From positions 1 to 26,414 of IMG/VR virus record IMGVR_UViG_3300008113_001129: a stretch of DNA of 26,414 nt; one strand, given 5' to 3'. This DNA is from a virus. The notes under the pieces are model-generated. The model ran no database searches, was not told the origin of the DNA, and saw only the letters and a list, made by a program, of their open reading frames with translations. Every line of letters begins with the position of its first letter. Within the stretch, counting starts at the first letter, position 1. Shown here piece after piece: positions 5,626-12,347 of the stretch. Made by a program: the position numbers and the translations under genes.

Positions 5626-6166
5626 TAGTGATGCATTTTCAGCAGGTCAAATAGAAAGTAAAATTTGGGCGGCTGAAGAACTAGAACGTATTTCTGCCCA
5701 TATCAACATCTTGCGTATTAGTATGCTAGGCGGTTGGTATGGGCTTTTTCATTTTATACTTAAGACTCGTGGACGACAGCAAGTAGAATGGTGTCGTAGT
5801 TACGATTTAGATGCGAGTGCGTGTTCTGTGGCAAATACTGTTAATAACACCTGGAGTCATGAATGGCAGTTTAGAGCTATGCCTAAAGATGCTAATGAAC
5901 TCAACTTTAACGACGGCACTAACTGTATTGTAAATACTTCTACAGAACATTTTGGCAGCAACGAATGGTTTGATCATATTCCAGAAGGTTACCTATGTGT
6001 ACTACAAGGCAACGATCTAAAAATTGATGATCATATTAACTGTCCAAAAAATTTAGAAGATTTTAAAAAGAAGTATCCGCTTTCAACAATGTTGTTTGAA
6101 GGTACTAAACATTTCAATTTTGAAACAAATCCCTATACTAGATATATGATTATAGGTCACAAATAA
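5609..6166 (+). CDS. SAM-dependent methyltransferase-like protein
   Basis: This encodes 185 residues from the ATG at 5609. The frame is open from a TTG at 5579, but that start lies deeper in the VWA gene. MLGGWYGLFHFIL (39-51) resembles the glycine loop of a Rossmann-type methyltransferase. WCRSYDLDASACSVANTVN (61-79) fits the acidic motif that binds the ribose of S-adenosylmethionine, and NCIVNTSTEHF (105-115) fits motif IV with the NEWFDHIPEG segment after it. This wording is familiar to me from a phage family annotated only as class I methyltransferase. The substrate is unknown. The glycine loop is shorter than the usual GxGxG, so binding of another cofactor is possible. No target-recognition domain is visible. 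Confidence 0.6.
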   Translation: MNLKIDSDAFSAGQIESKIWAAEELERISAHINILRISMLGGWYGLFHFILKTRGRQQVEWCRSYDLDASACSVANTVNNTWSHEWQFRAMPKDANELNFNDGTNCIVNTSTEHFGSNEWFDHIPEGYLCVLQGNDLKIDDHINCPKNLEDFKKKYPLSTMLFEGTKHFNFETNPYTRYMIIGHK

Positions 6167-6444
6167 TGGCTTTAAAAAACGGCAAGGTAAACAAACTTAA
6201 TACTCTGGGGCTTAGAAAAGTTACTTTCCCAGCACATCATTTTCATTATACTAATATTGCAAAATTTACCCCTAGCTATCTTAAACGTATAGATACATGG
6301 ATTTATAATAATCTAAATCATAGATATTATATAGGACAAGGCGTTGATCTAATAGATAACACTATTGTCTTTGTTACTAAAATCGGATTTGAACAAGAAA
6401 AAGAATTAAGTTTCTTCAAACTTGCATGTCCTGATTTAACTTAA
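6166..6444 (+). CDS. small basic phage protein, unknown function
   Basis: This encodes 92 residues and starts in the stop of the preceding gene (TAATG). The N-terminus is basic (MALKNGKVNKLNTLGLRKVTFP). Then come AHHFHYTNIAKFTPSYLKRIDTWIYNNL, HRYYIGQGVDLIDNTIVFVTKIGFE and a final EKELSFFKLACPDL. Its wording resembles unnamed T4-like phage proteins. The histidines HHFH are clustered but there is no second ligand cluster to support a metal site. A 41-base gap follows, with no convincing promoter that I can see, before the well-marked ribosome site of the next gene. Confidence 0.65.
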   Translation: MALKNGKVNKLNTLGLRKVTFPAHHFHYTNIAKFTPSYLKRIDTWIYNNLNHRYYIGQGVDLIDNTIVFVTKIGFEQEKELSFFKLACPDLT

Positions 6445-6485
6445 ATGATAACTATATGCATACTTAATCCATTTAAGGAGATCAT

Positions 6486-6707
6486 ATGACCGAAGAAACA
6501 GTACAAGAAACTACGCAACAACCAGCAACTACTCAAGAATCTACAGAGTTAACGCTTAACGATTTAGCGGCAATGAAGATGATTATTGATATTGCTGCTC
6601 AACGAGGTTCTTTTAAACCAAACGAAATGATACTAGTAGGACAAACTTACACTAAACTTGCTACATTTTTAGAATCAGTTTCTAAACAACCTAAACAAGG
6701 ACAATAA
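6486..6707 (+). CDS. small conserved phage protein, unknown function
   Basis: This encodes 73 residues with a strong AAGGAG at 6475-6480, five bases before the ATG. The first 22 residues are a disordered Gln/Thr/Glu run (MTEETVQETTQQPATTQES). Then follows a compact helical domain, LTLNDLAAMKMIIDIAAQRG, FKPNEMILVGQTYTKLATFLES. I associate this domain with small proteins of T4-like cyanophages encoded beside structural genes, but I know no function. The clean ribosome site and 41-base leader suggest it may head a transcription unit that runs to thyX. Confidence 0.7.
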   Translation: MTEETVQETTQQPATTQESTELTLNDLAAMKMIIDIAAQRGSFKPNEMILVGQTYTKLATFLESVSKQPKQGQ

Positions 6708-6710
6708 GCT

Positions 6711-7352
6711 ATGGCTACTAATTTAAAACATGTAGGAAGAATTAAATCTACAGGTCGACGTTGCATGGTTGTTTTTAGAACACTACCCAACGATGCTTTT
6801 AACTGTCTTATTATACAATCAGAAAGCTTAGAACCAGATTATCACGACCAACTAATTAGTCTAGTTGAATCGCCTGCGGCACAGAACGCTAATGAATTTA
6901 GTGAAGTTCTTGCTCGCTCAATGTTTTCTGATGGTAGCACTATGTTACCTAGTTTACATGTCAAAGGACTATTAACTAAGGTTGCAACAGATCAAGTTGA
7001 ATTAGTTCCAAATATGCAAACTACTATTTTGCTCTCAGACCTTAATCAAGCCATTGCAGAACAACAGGGTGTTAGTGTTCAAGATTTAGCCATGAGAGGT
7101 AGTCCTAAAGAAGCTGCCGAAGTTCAAGAAATTGCTAAAGTACAGAAAGTTCCGCCTGCAACTCCAGAACTAGACGAAGGTCGTACAACTAGTAGTTCTG
7201 TTAATCAACAAGATCAAACGTTTGAAACACCAGAGTCAGAAGCCAAGTATTATCGTAGTCAAGCAGATAAGCTAGCCAAACAAGCTGCCGATTTGCGTAG
7301 ACGTGCAGAAGAACTTGTACCTACTAAGAAGAAAACCGCTGTAACGTCGTGA
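6711..7352 (+). CDS. conserved phage protein with C-terminal coiled coil, unknown function
   Basis: This encodes 213 residues, three bases after the previous gene, with AAGGA about nine bases before the ATG. The N-terminal domain (about 1-130) reads LKHVGRIKSTGRRCMVVFRTLPNDAFNCLI, then SYHDQL-like YHDQLISLVES, FSEVLARSMFSDGS and NMQTTILLSDLNQAI. This wording matches an uncharacterised protein family that I remember from T4-like cyanophages. Residues 131-175 are a low-complexity linker rich in Pro, Glu and Thr. Residues 178-205 (KYYRSQADKLAKQAADLRRR) form a clear amphipathic coiled coil before a basic tail. An assembly or scaffold role would fit that layout but is speculation. Confidence 0.72.
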   Translation: MATNLKHVGRIKSTGRRCMVVFRTLPNDAFNCLIIQSESLEPDYHDQLISLVESPAAQNANEFSEVLARSMFSDGSTMLPSLHVKGLLTKVATDQVELVPNMQTTILLSDLNQAIAEQQGVSVQDLAMRGSPKEAAEVQEIAKVQKVPPATPELDEGRTTSSSVNQQDQTFETPESEAKYYRSQADKLAKQAADLRRRAEELVPTKKKTAVTS

Positions 7353-7669
7353 CCAAGGGGAAGAAGTTCCCCGACGAAATCATAGAACATTGGCCTGAAG
7401 TTTTCGGCGATATAACTCTGAACGTTGTTCCTATACAATATTTAGAATCTATTACTGTAAATTTTAAAAACAAAAAAGTCTGGGAAATAAAGATTAATAA
7501 TAGTCAAATTAAGGCCGATTGGGAATCTTTTGAGTCTAATCTTAAACAGATGTTAGCTACTTACGAAAGTGATATAGAAAATGTTGATTTTAAGTTAGAT
7601 ACTACTAAGATTAAAAAAGACATGATTAAAGACACTAATAGATTTCTAAAAAGAAAAAAATTAAGGTAA
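7349..7669 (+). CDS. conserved phage protein of unknown function
   Basis: This encodes 106 residues from a GTG at 7349 that overlaps the preceding stop (GTGA). It begins MTKGKKFPDEIIEHWPEVFGDI and continues VVPIQYLESITVNFKNKKVWEI, WESFESNLKQMLATYESDIENV and DTTKIKKDMIKDTNRFLKRKK. The alternation of beta strands and a basic C-terminal helix suggests a small alpha/beta fold. The signature FPDEII-x-WPEVF and the ending KDTNRFLK are familiar from T4-like cyanophages, where the protein is unnamed. The highly basic C-terminus could bind nucleic acid. Confidence 0.72.
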   Translation: MTKGKKFPDEIIEHWPEVFGDITLNVVPIQYLESITVNFKNKKVWEIKINNSQIKADWESFESNLKQMLATYESDIENVDFKLDTTKIKKDMIKDTNRFLKRKKLR

Positions 7670-8268
7670 TGAACGGTGAACTTCATCCATTATTTCCTAT
7701 ACCAGTCTACAAAGAAAAACTTAGACTGTTATCTAAAGATGAATTAATTTTCCTAAACAACTTAGAAGTATGTGAACAAACATTAGGAAATAAATCATCT
7801 GTCAACACTCATGTACTCGATAGTTTAGAACTTTGTTATATTAAAAAACTAATAGAAGAAAAAATAACCGAGTACTGGAAGTCTTTTTTATTAATTGACA
7901 CAGACATATACATTACAAATAGTTGGATTAACACAAACGATGCTAACCAACAACACTTCCTCCATAATCATAATAATAGCATCTTGTCTGGTGTATATTA
8001 TATCGATGTCGAAGATAGTTTACCTTTAATCACTTTTAACAAAATGCAATTGCCATTTCTGTTGAATTTTATACCTAAAGAGTTTACAATGTTTAACTCA
8101 ACAGAATGGAGCATACCAGTTGAAAATGGTTCGTTAGTCATTTTTCCTAGTACGCTCTATCATTATGTCAAACCAAATACTTCTAACAAAACAAGACTAA
8201 GTTTAGCATTCAATACGTTTGTTAAAGGTAACATTGGTTTTAACCAAGGATCAGAATTAATATTATGA
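7669..8268 (+). CDS. 2-oxoglutarate/Fe(II)-dependent oxygenase-like protein
   Basis: This encodes 199 residues. The start overlaps the previous stop (TAATG). The N-terminus HPLFPIPVYKEKL is the usual opening of phage 2OG-Fe(II) oxygenases of the PF13759 type. The core is SWINTNDANQQHFLHNHNNSILSGVYYID (85-113), which supplies the proximal histidines. GSLVIFPSTLYHYVKPNTSNKTRLSLAFN (154-182) supplies the distal histidine H165 and the 2-oxoglutarate-binding arginine R176. These enzymes are common in T4-like phages and hydroxylate protein or nucleic-acid targets, but the substrate is generally unknown. The family usually spans about 200 residues, so it is full length. It is coupled to thyX by ATGA. 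Confidence 0.82.
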   Translation: MNGELHPLFPIPVYKEKLRLLSKDELIFLNNLEVCEQTLGNKSSVNTHVLDSLELCYIKKLIEEKITEYWKSFLLIDTDIYITNSWINTNDANQQHFLHNHNNSILSGVYYIDVEDSLPLITFNKMQLPFLLNFIPKEFTMFNSTEWSIPVENGSLVIFPSTLYHYVKPNTSNKTRLSLAFNTFVKGNIGFNQGSELIL

Positions 8269-8948
8269 ATGTCAAACTTTTATCCTATTCACAGCCAACA
8301 GAAGAATTTACAAACTTAGGAATTGCTGACGCTCAAGAACTTGTTGCTTACTGTGCTAGAGTTTCAAATCCGAGTAATCAACTTAATACCGAAACTTCAG
8401 AAAAGCTTATTCGCTATCTTATTAAACACCAGCACTGGAGTCCGTTAGAAATGGTGTCGGCTTGTTTAGAGATTACAACAACAAGGGACATTGCAAGGCA
8501 GATTCTACGCCATCGTAGTTTTAGTTTTCAAGAGTTTAGTCAACGATACGCAGACCCTACAAAGGACCTTAGCTTTGTTACAAGAGAAGCTAGGTTACAA
8601 GACACAAAAAATAGACAAAACAGTATAGAAATTGATCGTCTAAATGAAGAACATACTGCTATCGAGTGTGAATGGTACGAACGTCAAATAGATTTAATTG
8701 AATACGTTCGAGATACGTATACTTGGGCTGTTGCTAACGGTATTGCTAAAGAACAAGCCCGAGCTGTATTACCAGAAGGATTAATGGAAAGTCGTTTATA
8801 TATGAACGGTACACTACGTAGCTGGATTCATTTTATTGAATTACGTAGCGGCAACGGTACACAAAAAGAACATCAGGAAGTAGCAAGAGCTTGTGCTTCT
8901 GTAATAGCTTCAGTATTCCCGTTAACTTTAGATTTAGTTTCTTCTTGA
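8265..8948 (+). CDS. thyX: flavin-dependent thymidylate synthase ThyX
   Basis: This encodes 227 residues. The family signature is present as RHRSFSFQEFSQRY (82-95). It is preceded by KHQHWSPLEM (54-63), which corresponds to the conserved His-rich segment. ARAVLPEGL (165-173) and LRSWIHFIELRSGNGTQKEHQEVA (184-207) complete the FAD/dUMP site. ThyX makes dTMP from dUMP using FAD, NADPH and methylene-tetrahydrofolate, and phages use it to supply thymidine for AT-rich DNA. It starts within the stop of the oxygenase gene. The last 76 bases overlap the 3' end of the opposing gene. The hairpins at 8970-9002 and 9028-9060 could end its transcript. Confidence 0.95.
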   Translation: MNVKLLSYSQPTEEFTNLGIADAQELVAYCARVSNPSNQLNTETSEKLIRYLIKHQHWSPLEMVSACLEITTTRDIARQILRHRSFSFQEFSQRYADPTKDLSFVTREARLQDTKNRQNSIEIDRLNEEHTAIECEWYERQIDLIEYVRDTYTWAVANGIAKEQARAVLPEGLMESRLYMNGTLRSWIHFIELRSGNGTQKEHQEVARACASVIASVFPLTLDLVSS

Positions 8949-10009
8949 TCTAAAAACATTTCTGGAGGAAACAATTTGATGTGTGCCTCAAATTGTTCTT
9001 TTAACCAGTTGTAATCATTAATCATAGCAAGGGCGTTTTTATCGCCCTTGTATGTTTTTCCGTACCATTCCCCTGCGCTGGCGCCACCTTTTACGTATTC
9101 ACCTAAGGGTCGATTTCCACCTCGTGATGTCCAAGCTAACAGACGTTCATCTGTTTCTGTTTGTATTTGTCTATCAATAACGCCCGATGCTAGTTTAACA
9201 CATTCTCTAAATGCACTGCGCCATGCATTTAAAGGACTAGTTGCAAAATTATTAATATTTGAAGAAATTTCATTCATTATTTTAATTTTTGCACCGATAC
9301 TAGTAGTAATGTCGACTGCTGTTGTTTCATCTGCGTTTAAAATTAAATGTTTAGGAATTAATTTGATTCCACCGTAACCGTATTCTAACATGTTGATGAG
9401 ATTAACACTTTTCCATATATGTACTACATCAAAATCCCATTCAGGAACTCTATAATTAAAATCAAAAGAATCTAACACTGTTGCATCAGCATCAATAACC
9501 CAGAAAAAATCTGTACTAGATTGTTTTGCAGCCGCTAAATGTGCATTAAAAATTCCCTTAACACCTTGAATATGTTTAGTATCAGGCCGCTTTTCTTTTA
9601 GATATTGTAAATTTTTGTCTGCAATACTTTCGTCAAACGATAGGAAAAATACATCATAGTGCCTAAATACTAAATTAGATACACTAATAACTTTTTTATT
9701 TTCAATTGTAGTGCTAGTACCTAGATCTACGTTCTTAGGAATTAGATAAATTTCAGCAGTGATAGATTTAAATACATGTACAACTGATTGATCCCAGGTT
9801 TCAATATTATACGTTAGTAGGGTATCATAACCGGCAATATCAACATCTATTAACCAGAAAAAATTTGTCTTAGAAGTTGCCTTAACTTTATTAACTAATT
9901 CTACAATATTGCTTACACATTTTTCAAATTTTGCATGTGGAAATCTTTCCGATAAATGAGCAATAACTTCGTCATTTTTCTTCTTATAGTAAAATATGAT
10001 ATCTTTCAT
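8873..10009 (-). CDS. glycosyltransferase-like protein with internal duplication
   Basis: This encodes 378 residues. Two copies of a module are visible. Residues 3-92 contain FFWLIDVDIAGYD, VVHVFKS and YLIPK. Residues 118-220 contain FFWVIDADATVLD, VVHIWKS, GYGGIKLIPK and, before these, the opening DVFFLSFDESIADKN and GVKGIFNAH. The DxD motif (DVD 55-57, DAD 173-175) is the metal and sugar-nucleotide site of GT-A glycosyltransferases. After the second module, SPLNAWRSAFRECVKLAS (258-275) matches the same segment of the neighbour at 10006. I recall related T4-like cyanophage proteins of unproven activity. The first module lacks the GYGG segment and may be non-catalytic. The C-terminus lies antisense to thyX. 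It is coupled to the upstream gene by ATGA. Confidence 0.68.
   Translation of the reverse strand: MKDIIFYYKKKNDEVIAHLSERFPHAKFEKCVSNIVELVNKVKATSKTNFFWLIDVDIAGYDTLLTYNIETWDQSVVHVFKSITAEIYLIPKNVDLGTSTTIENKKVISVSNLVFRHYDVFFLSFDESIADKNLQYLKEKRPDTKHIQGVKGIFNAHLAAAKQSSTDFFWVIDADATVLDSFDFNYRVPEWDFDVVHIWKSVNLINMLEYGYGGIKLIPKHLILNADETTAVDITTSIGAKIKIMNEISSNINNFATSPLNAWRSAFRECVKLASGVIDRQIQTETDERLLAWTSRGGNRPLGEYVKGGASAGEWYGKTYKGDKNALAMINDYNWLKEQFEAHIKLFPPEMFLDQEETKSKVNGNTEAITEAQALATS
8970..9002 (+). terminator. candidate terminator of thyX (first hairpin)
   Basis: AACAATTTGA (8970-8979) and TCAAATTGTT (8988-8997) are a perfect 10-bp inverted repeat with an 8-base loop, followed by C and four T's. It starts 22 bases after the thyX stop. 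The stem is AT-rich, so it would be moderate in strength. It lies within the coding sequence of the opposing gene. Confidence 0.5.
9028..9060 (+). terminator. candidate terminator downstream of thyX (second hairpin)
   Basis: CAAGGGCG (9028-9035) and CGCCCTTG (9043-9050) form a perfect GC-rich 8-bp stem with the loop TTTTTAT. TATGTTTTTC follows, which gives a T tract. Read on the + strand it looks like an intrinsic terminator about 80 bases after the thyX stop. Read on the - strand it codes for part of the glycosyltransferase-like protein. Confidence 0.6.
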
Positions 10010-10923
10010 TCTTTATCCAAAAATCCATTACCGGTTCTATATTGTTGTAAATGTACTGCTTTAAAAAATTTACTAGCATCTGCATCAAGGTCAGCTATCT
10101 CGAGATCTAGAAAATTTTGTAATTCTTTTCCTAACCAATTAATTCGATAACTCAAATCAGTTGCAGGTCCATATCCTTTATCTTGCCAATGATTTGCTAG
10201 CCAGTCAAAATCTCGAACATTAACATAATCCCAATTAGTGCAGTTGGTCATATAGCAACCTTCTCGAGCGCCTAGTATTGCCCAATCTCCGTTTGATACA
10301 TCTTTGCCCACGTTAAGCCATACTAACAATCGTTGCAAATTTTTCCAGTGAATTTCTCGTTTAAATTCTTTGTTAGCAGTCTTGACTCCGCGGTCTAATG
10401 ACATCTTAACACCTTCACGGAATCCTGCTCGCCATGCTTGAAATGGACTGGCATTGTTATAAACATCTGAGAAACAACTGTTCATTTGAATATATTCTGC
10501 GTCCCAGCAAAAGTCAACTTGTGCATTAGGATCATCGGCGGGTGCGTTTTCATGTGTTTTCATGTCTAGCACATACTGTTTAGGCCATAATTTTAATCCA
10601 CCATTGCCATACATTAGACCGTTAACTACATTATAACCTGCCCATGAAATTACACATTTTGATAAATCTTTGTGTTCGTCAAAATCTAATTCTTGATTTA
10701 AAAAATCTTCTCGCACAATATTATCGCCATCTACAGTAACAAATCGATCTGTTTCGCTCAACCGAGCACAAGCCTTGTGTGCTTCATCGCTGCCTTTAAC
10801 ACCATGCACACGCTTTGCCCAAGGTACTTTAGTTAATAAATCAGCATAGTTTTTCTCAGCATTAGGTTCGTCGTAGCTAAGGTAGATAATATCGTAATCT
10901 AAAATTTTAAATTTCTGTGTCAT
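10006..10923 (-). CDS. glycosyltransferase-like protein, paralogue of its downstream neighbour
   Basis: This encodes 305 residues. It opens with DIIYLSYDEPNAEKNYADLL (11-30), then VHGVKGSDEAHKACARLS (39-56) and FVTVDGDNIVREDF (61-74). The DGD motif at 65-67 sits where the neighbour has DAD. NGLMYGNGGLKLWPKQYVLD (101-120) and SPFQAWRAGFREGVKMS (159-175) also match the neighbour's second half block by block. The two genes are thus tandem duplicates, joined by an ATGA overlap. The GT-A-like DxD suggests sugar transfer from a nucleotide sugar, but acceptor and donor are unknown. It begins 17 bases inside the upstream gene. The C-terminal part (from about 190) diverges and holds a tryptophan-rich segment WDYVNVRDFDWLANHW. 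Confidence 0.68.
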   Translation of the reverse strand: MTQKFKILDYDIIYLSYDEPNAEKNYADLLTKVPWAKRVHGVKGSDEAHKACARLSETDRFVTVDGDNIVREDFLNQELDFDEHKDLSKCVISWAGYNVVNGLMYGNGGLKLWPKQYVLDMKTHENAPADDPNAQVDFCWDAEYIQMNSCFSDVYNNASPFQAWRAGFREGVKMSLDRGVKTANKEFKREIHWKNLQRLLVWLNVGKDVSNGDWAILGAREGCYMTNCTNWDYVNVRDFDWLANHWQDKGYGPATDLSYRINWLGKELQNFLDLEIADLDADASKFFKAVHLQQYRTGNGFLDKE

Positions 10924-11530
10924 ACAATGTTTGATATCCAGTGGTTGAAAAAAACTTTTTTACAAAAATTTTCTTGTTACTAAGTTCACTATCTGAATTG
11001 AATTCTACATAAAATTTATCATTATAAAGCAAATCTGATAGCTGAACTTTTATTGCTCTAATCAATAAATTAAAATTATCAGGATTAACTATAAAAATTT
11101 CAACTAATGTACTTAGATTATATTTTTTAAAAATTTCTTTTTGGTCTGGTCGTAACTGAAAACCCCATTTTTTTAACAATGGATAATTTTCTATAGTAAG
11201 AGTGTTATCCCAATGAGTAACTTCTTCAACTTCTTCAATCATGATTATATCAACATCTTCCGTGTTTTTATTCACGATTGCTGGCGTAGTTTGATCTATA
11301 AAAATAACTTTATGATCATTGATAGATTTATTTTTTATAAAAAAATCTTTGACTAGGTCGTATTCTAATTCGATAGAATTCGTGTATTCAAAACTTTCTT
11401 CATTAGTAATCGATAATATATTACCAGTTTCTTTATCAAAGTAAACTTTATATAAAGGCGGAACATTACTGATTTGTAATGCTGCCTGTAGTAATTCATA
11501 AGGAATAATATCTTCTTCTGGATTATACAT
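10907..11530 (-). CDS. protein of unknown function within the glycosyltransferase cluster
   Basis: This encodes 207 residues that I do not recognise. The N-terminal region contains VPPLYKVYFDKETGNILSIT and an acidic middle (EDVDIIMIEEVEEVTHWDN). The remainder is rich in Ile, Asn, Lys and Phe. The DKETGNILSITNEE wording resembles short beta-rich modules in phage virion proteins, but this is weak. There is no DxD, membrane segment or signal peptide. It overlaps both neighbours (8 bases upstream, 17 bases downstream), so it belongs to the same transcript. Compared with its neighbours it is particularly AT-rich, which may reflect recent acquisition or weak constraint. Confidence 0.6.
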   Translation of the reverse strand: MYNPEEDIIPYELLQAALQISNVPPLYKVYFDKETGNILSITNEESFEYTNSIELEYDLVKDFFIKNKSINDHKVIFIDQTTPAIVNKNTEDVDIIMIEEVEEVTHWDNTLTIENYPLLKKWGFQLRPDQKEIFKKYNLSTLVEIFIVNPDNFNLLIRAIKVQLSDLLYNDKFYVEFNSDSELSNKKIFVKKFFSTTGYQTLYDTEI

Positions 11531-12347
11531 TTAGATTCTCTATAATTCTGTCAGTAAGAAACTTATCTTCAACGTAATGCATTATTCCATGTTGTCTAAT
11601 GTTGTTAAAATAAAGTTCACTTTTTTTATTAAAATTTATTAATGTTTGACTAAGATAAGATTCTGGTATAGGATCCCATCCTTGTATAGCTGGTTTCATG
11701 TGAGTAAAAACAAACGGTGAGTTGACATTTGTAATTTCAGTATCTATACCTAAAATCTTTGCGGCAATGGCAACACTAACGTCCATACTATACCATTTTT
11801 GAGTATGTTTTGGTGTAATCTCGTAATAAATTTTTTGCCAGTTATATGTAATAAACTCTAATACTTTAAAAAACTCTAAAGACTTATCTGACTTTTTAAA
11901 ATAGTAAAGTCCCGAATATAGATTTGGTAATTCATTTTCAATAAATGTTTTTCTATATGTTGTATCAACAACTGTTCGATGTTTATAATCAACAACTTTT
12001 GATGTAAAAAATAAATCTCGACCGTTTGCATATGTCCATAAAGACTCCATGTTTTCTAAAAATAACATGTCGGCATCAAGAACTATAGTTTCGTCGTACG
12101 GTGTGGCATGATATAGTTTCCACCTGTTTTCAACTTTCCACTGGCTATCAACAGCATGATCACCAAATGGAATTGAAATAATTTTATCAAAAACTAATTT
12201 GTATTCGTCTGGTACAACGTCATTAGTTACTAAACTAATATTATTAATAGTTGGTTGAAATTTCTTAATACTTAAAGCAAGAGCATACGCTTGCCTAATA
12301 TAATTTATGTCACTGTTTTGTGCTAAAACTACGTACCCTTTTGTCAT
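11523..12347 (-). CDS. GT-A-type glycosyltransferase-like protein (GT8-like)
   Basis: This encodes 274 residues. It begins KGYVVLAQNSDINYIRQAYALALSI (3-27), the first beta-alpha unit of a nucleotide-sugar fold. The line SLVTNDVVP and FDKIISIPFG follow, then WKLYHATPYDETIVLDADMLFLEN (76-99) with the metal-binding DxD (DAD 91-93). NLYSGLYYFKKSD and MDVSVAIAAKILG follow, as in GT8-type enzymes, where a serine or asparagine pocket and a helix cap the sugar. Near the end, VFTHMKPAIQGW and GIMHYVEDKF offer histidines typical of the second metal contact. It probably transfers a hexose to an unknown acceptor. It is a tandem paralogue of the gene at 12344 and overlaps its stop (ATGA). Confidence 0.75.
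   Translation of the reverse strand: MTKGYVVLAQNSDINYIRQAYALALSIKKFQPTINNISLVTNDVVPDEYKLVFDKIISIPFGDHAVDSQWKVENRWKLYHATPYDETIVLDADMLFLENMESLWTYANGRDLFFTSKVVDYKHRTVVDTTYRKTFIENELPNLYSGLYYFKKSDKSLEFFKVLEFITYNWQKIYYEITPKHTQKWYSMDVSVAIAAKILGIDTEITNVNSPFVFTHMKPAIQGWDPIPESYLSQTLINFNKKSELYFNNIRQHGIMHYVEDKFLTDRIIENLNV

Noticed and set aside
6445-6485. Possible promoter in the 41-base gap before the gene at 6486
   Set aside because: I could not find a -35/-10 pair or a TATAAATA-like element that is convincing. Only the ribosome site is clear.
9048-9377. 109-codon + strand frame after thyX
   Set aside because: It is antisense to the glycosyltransferase-like gene, has no ribosome site, and begins inside a terminator-like hairpin.
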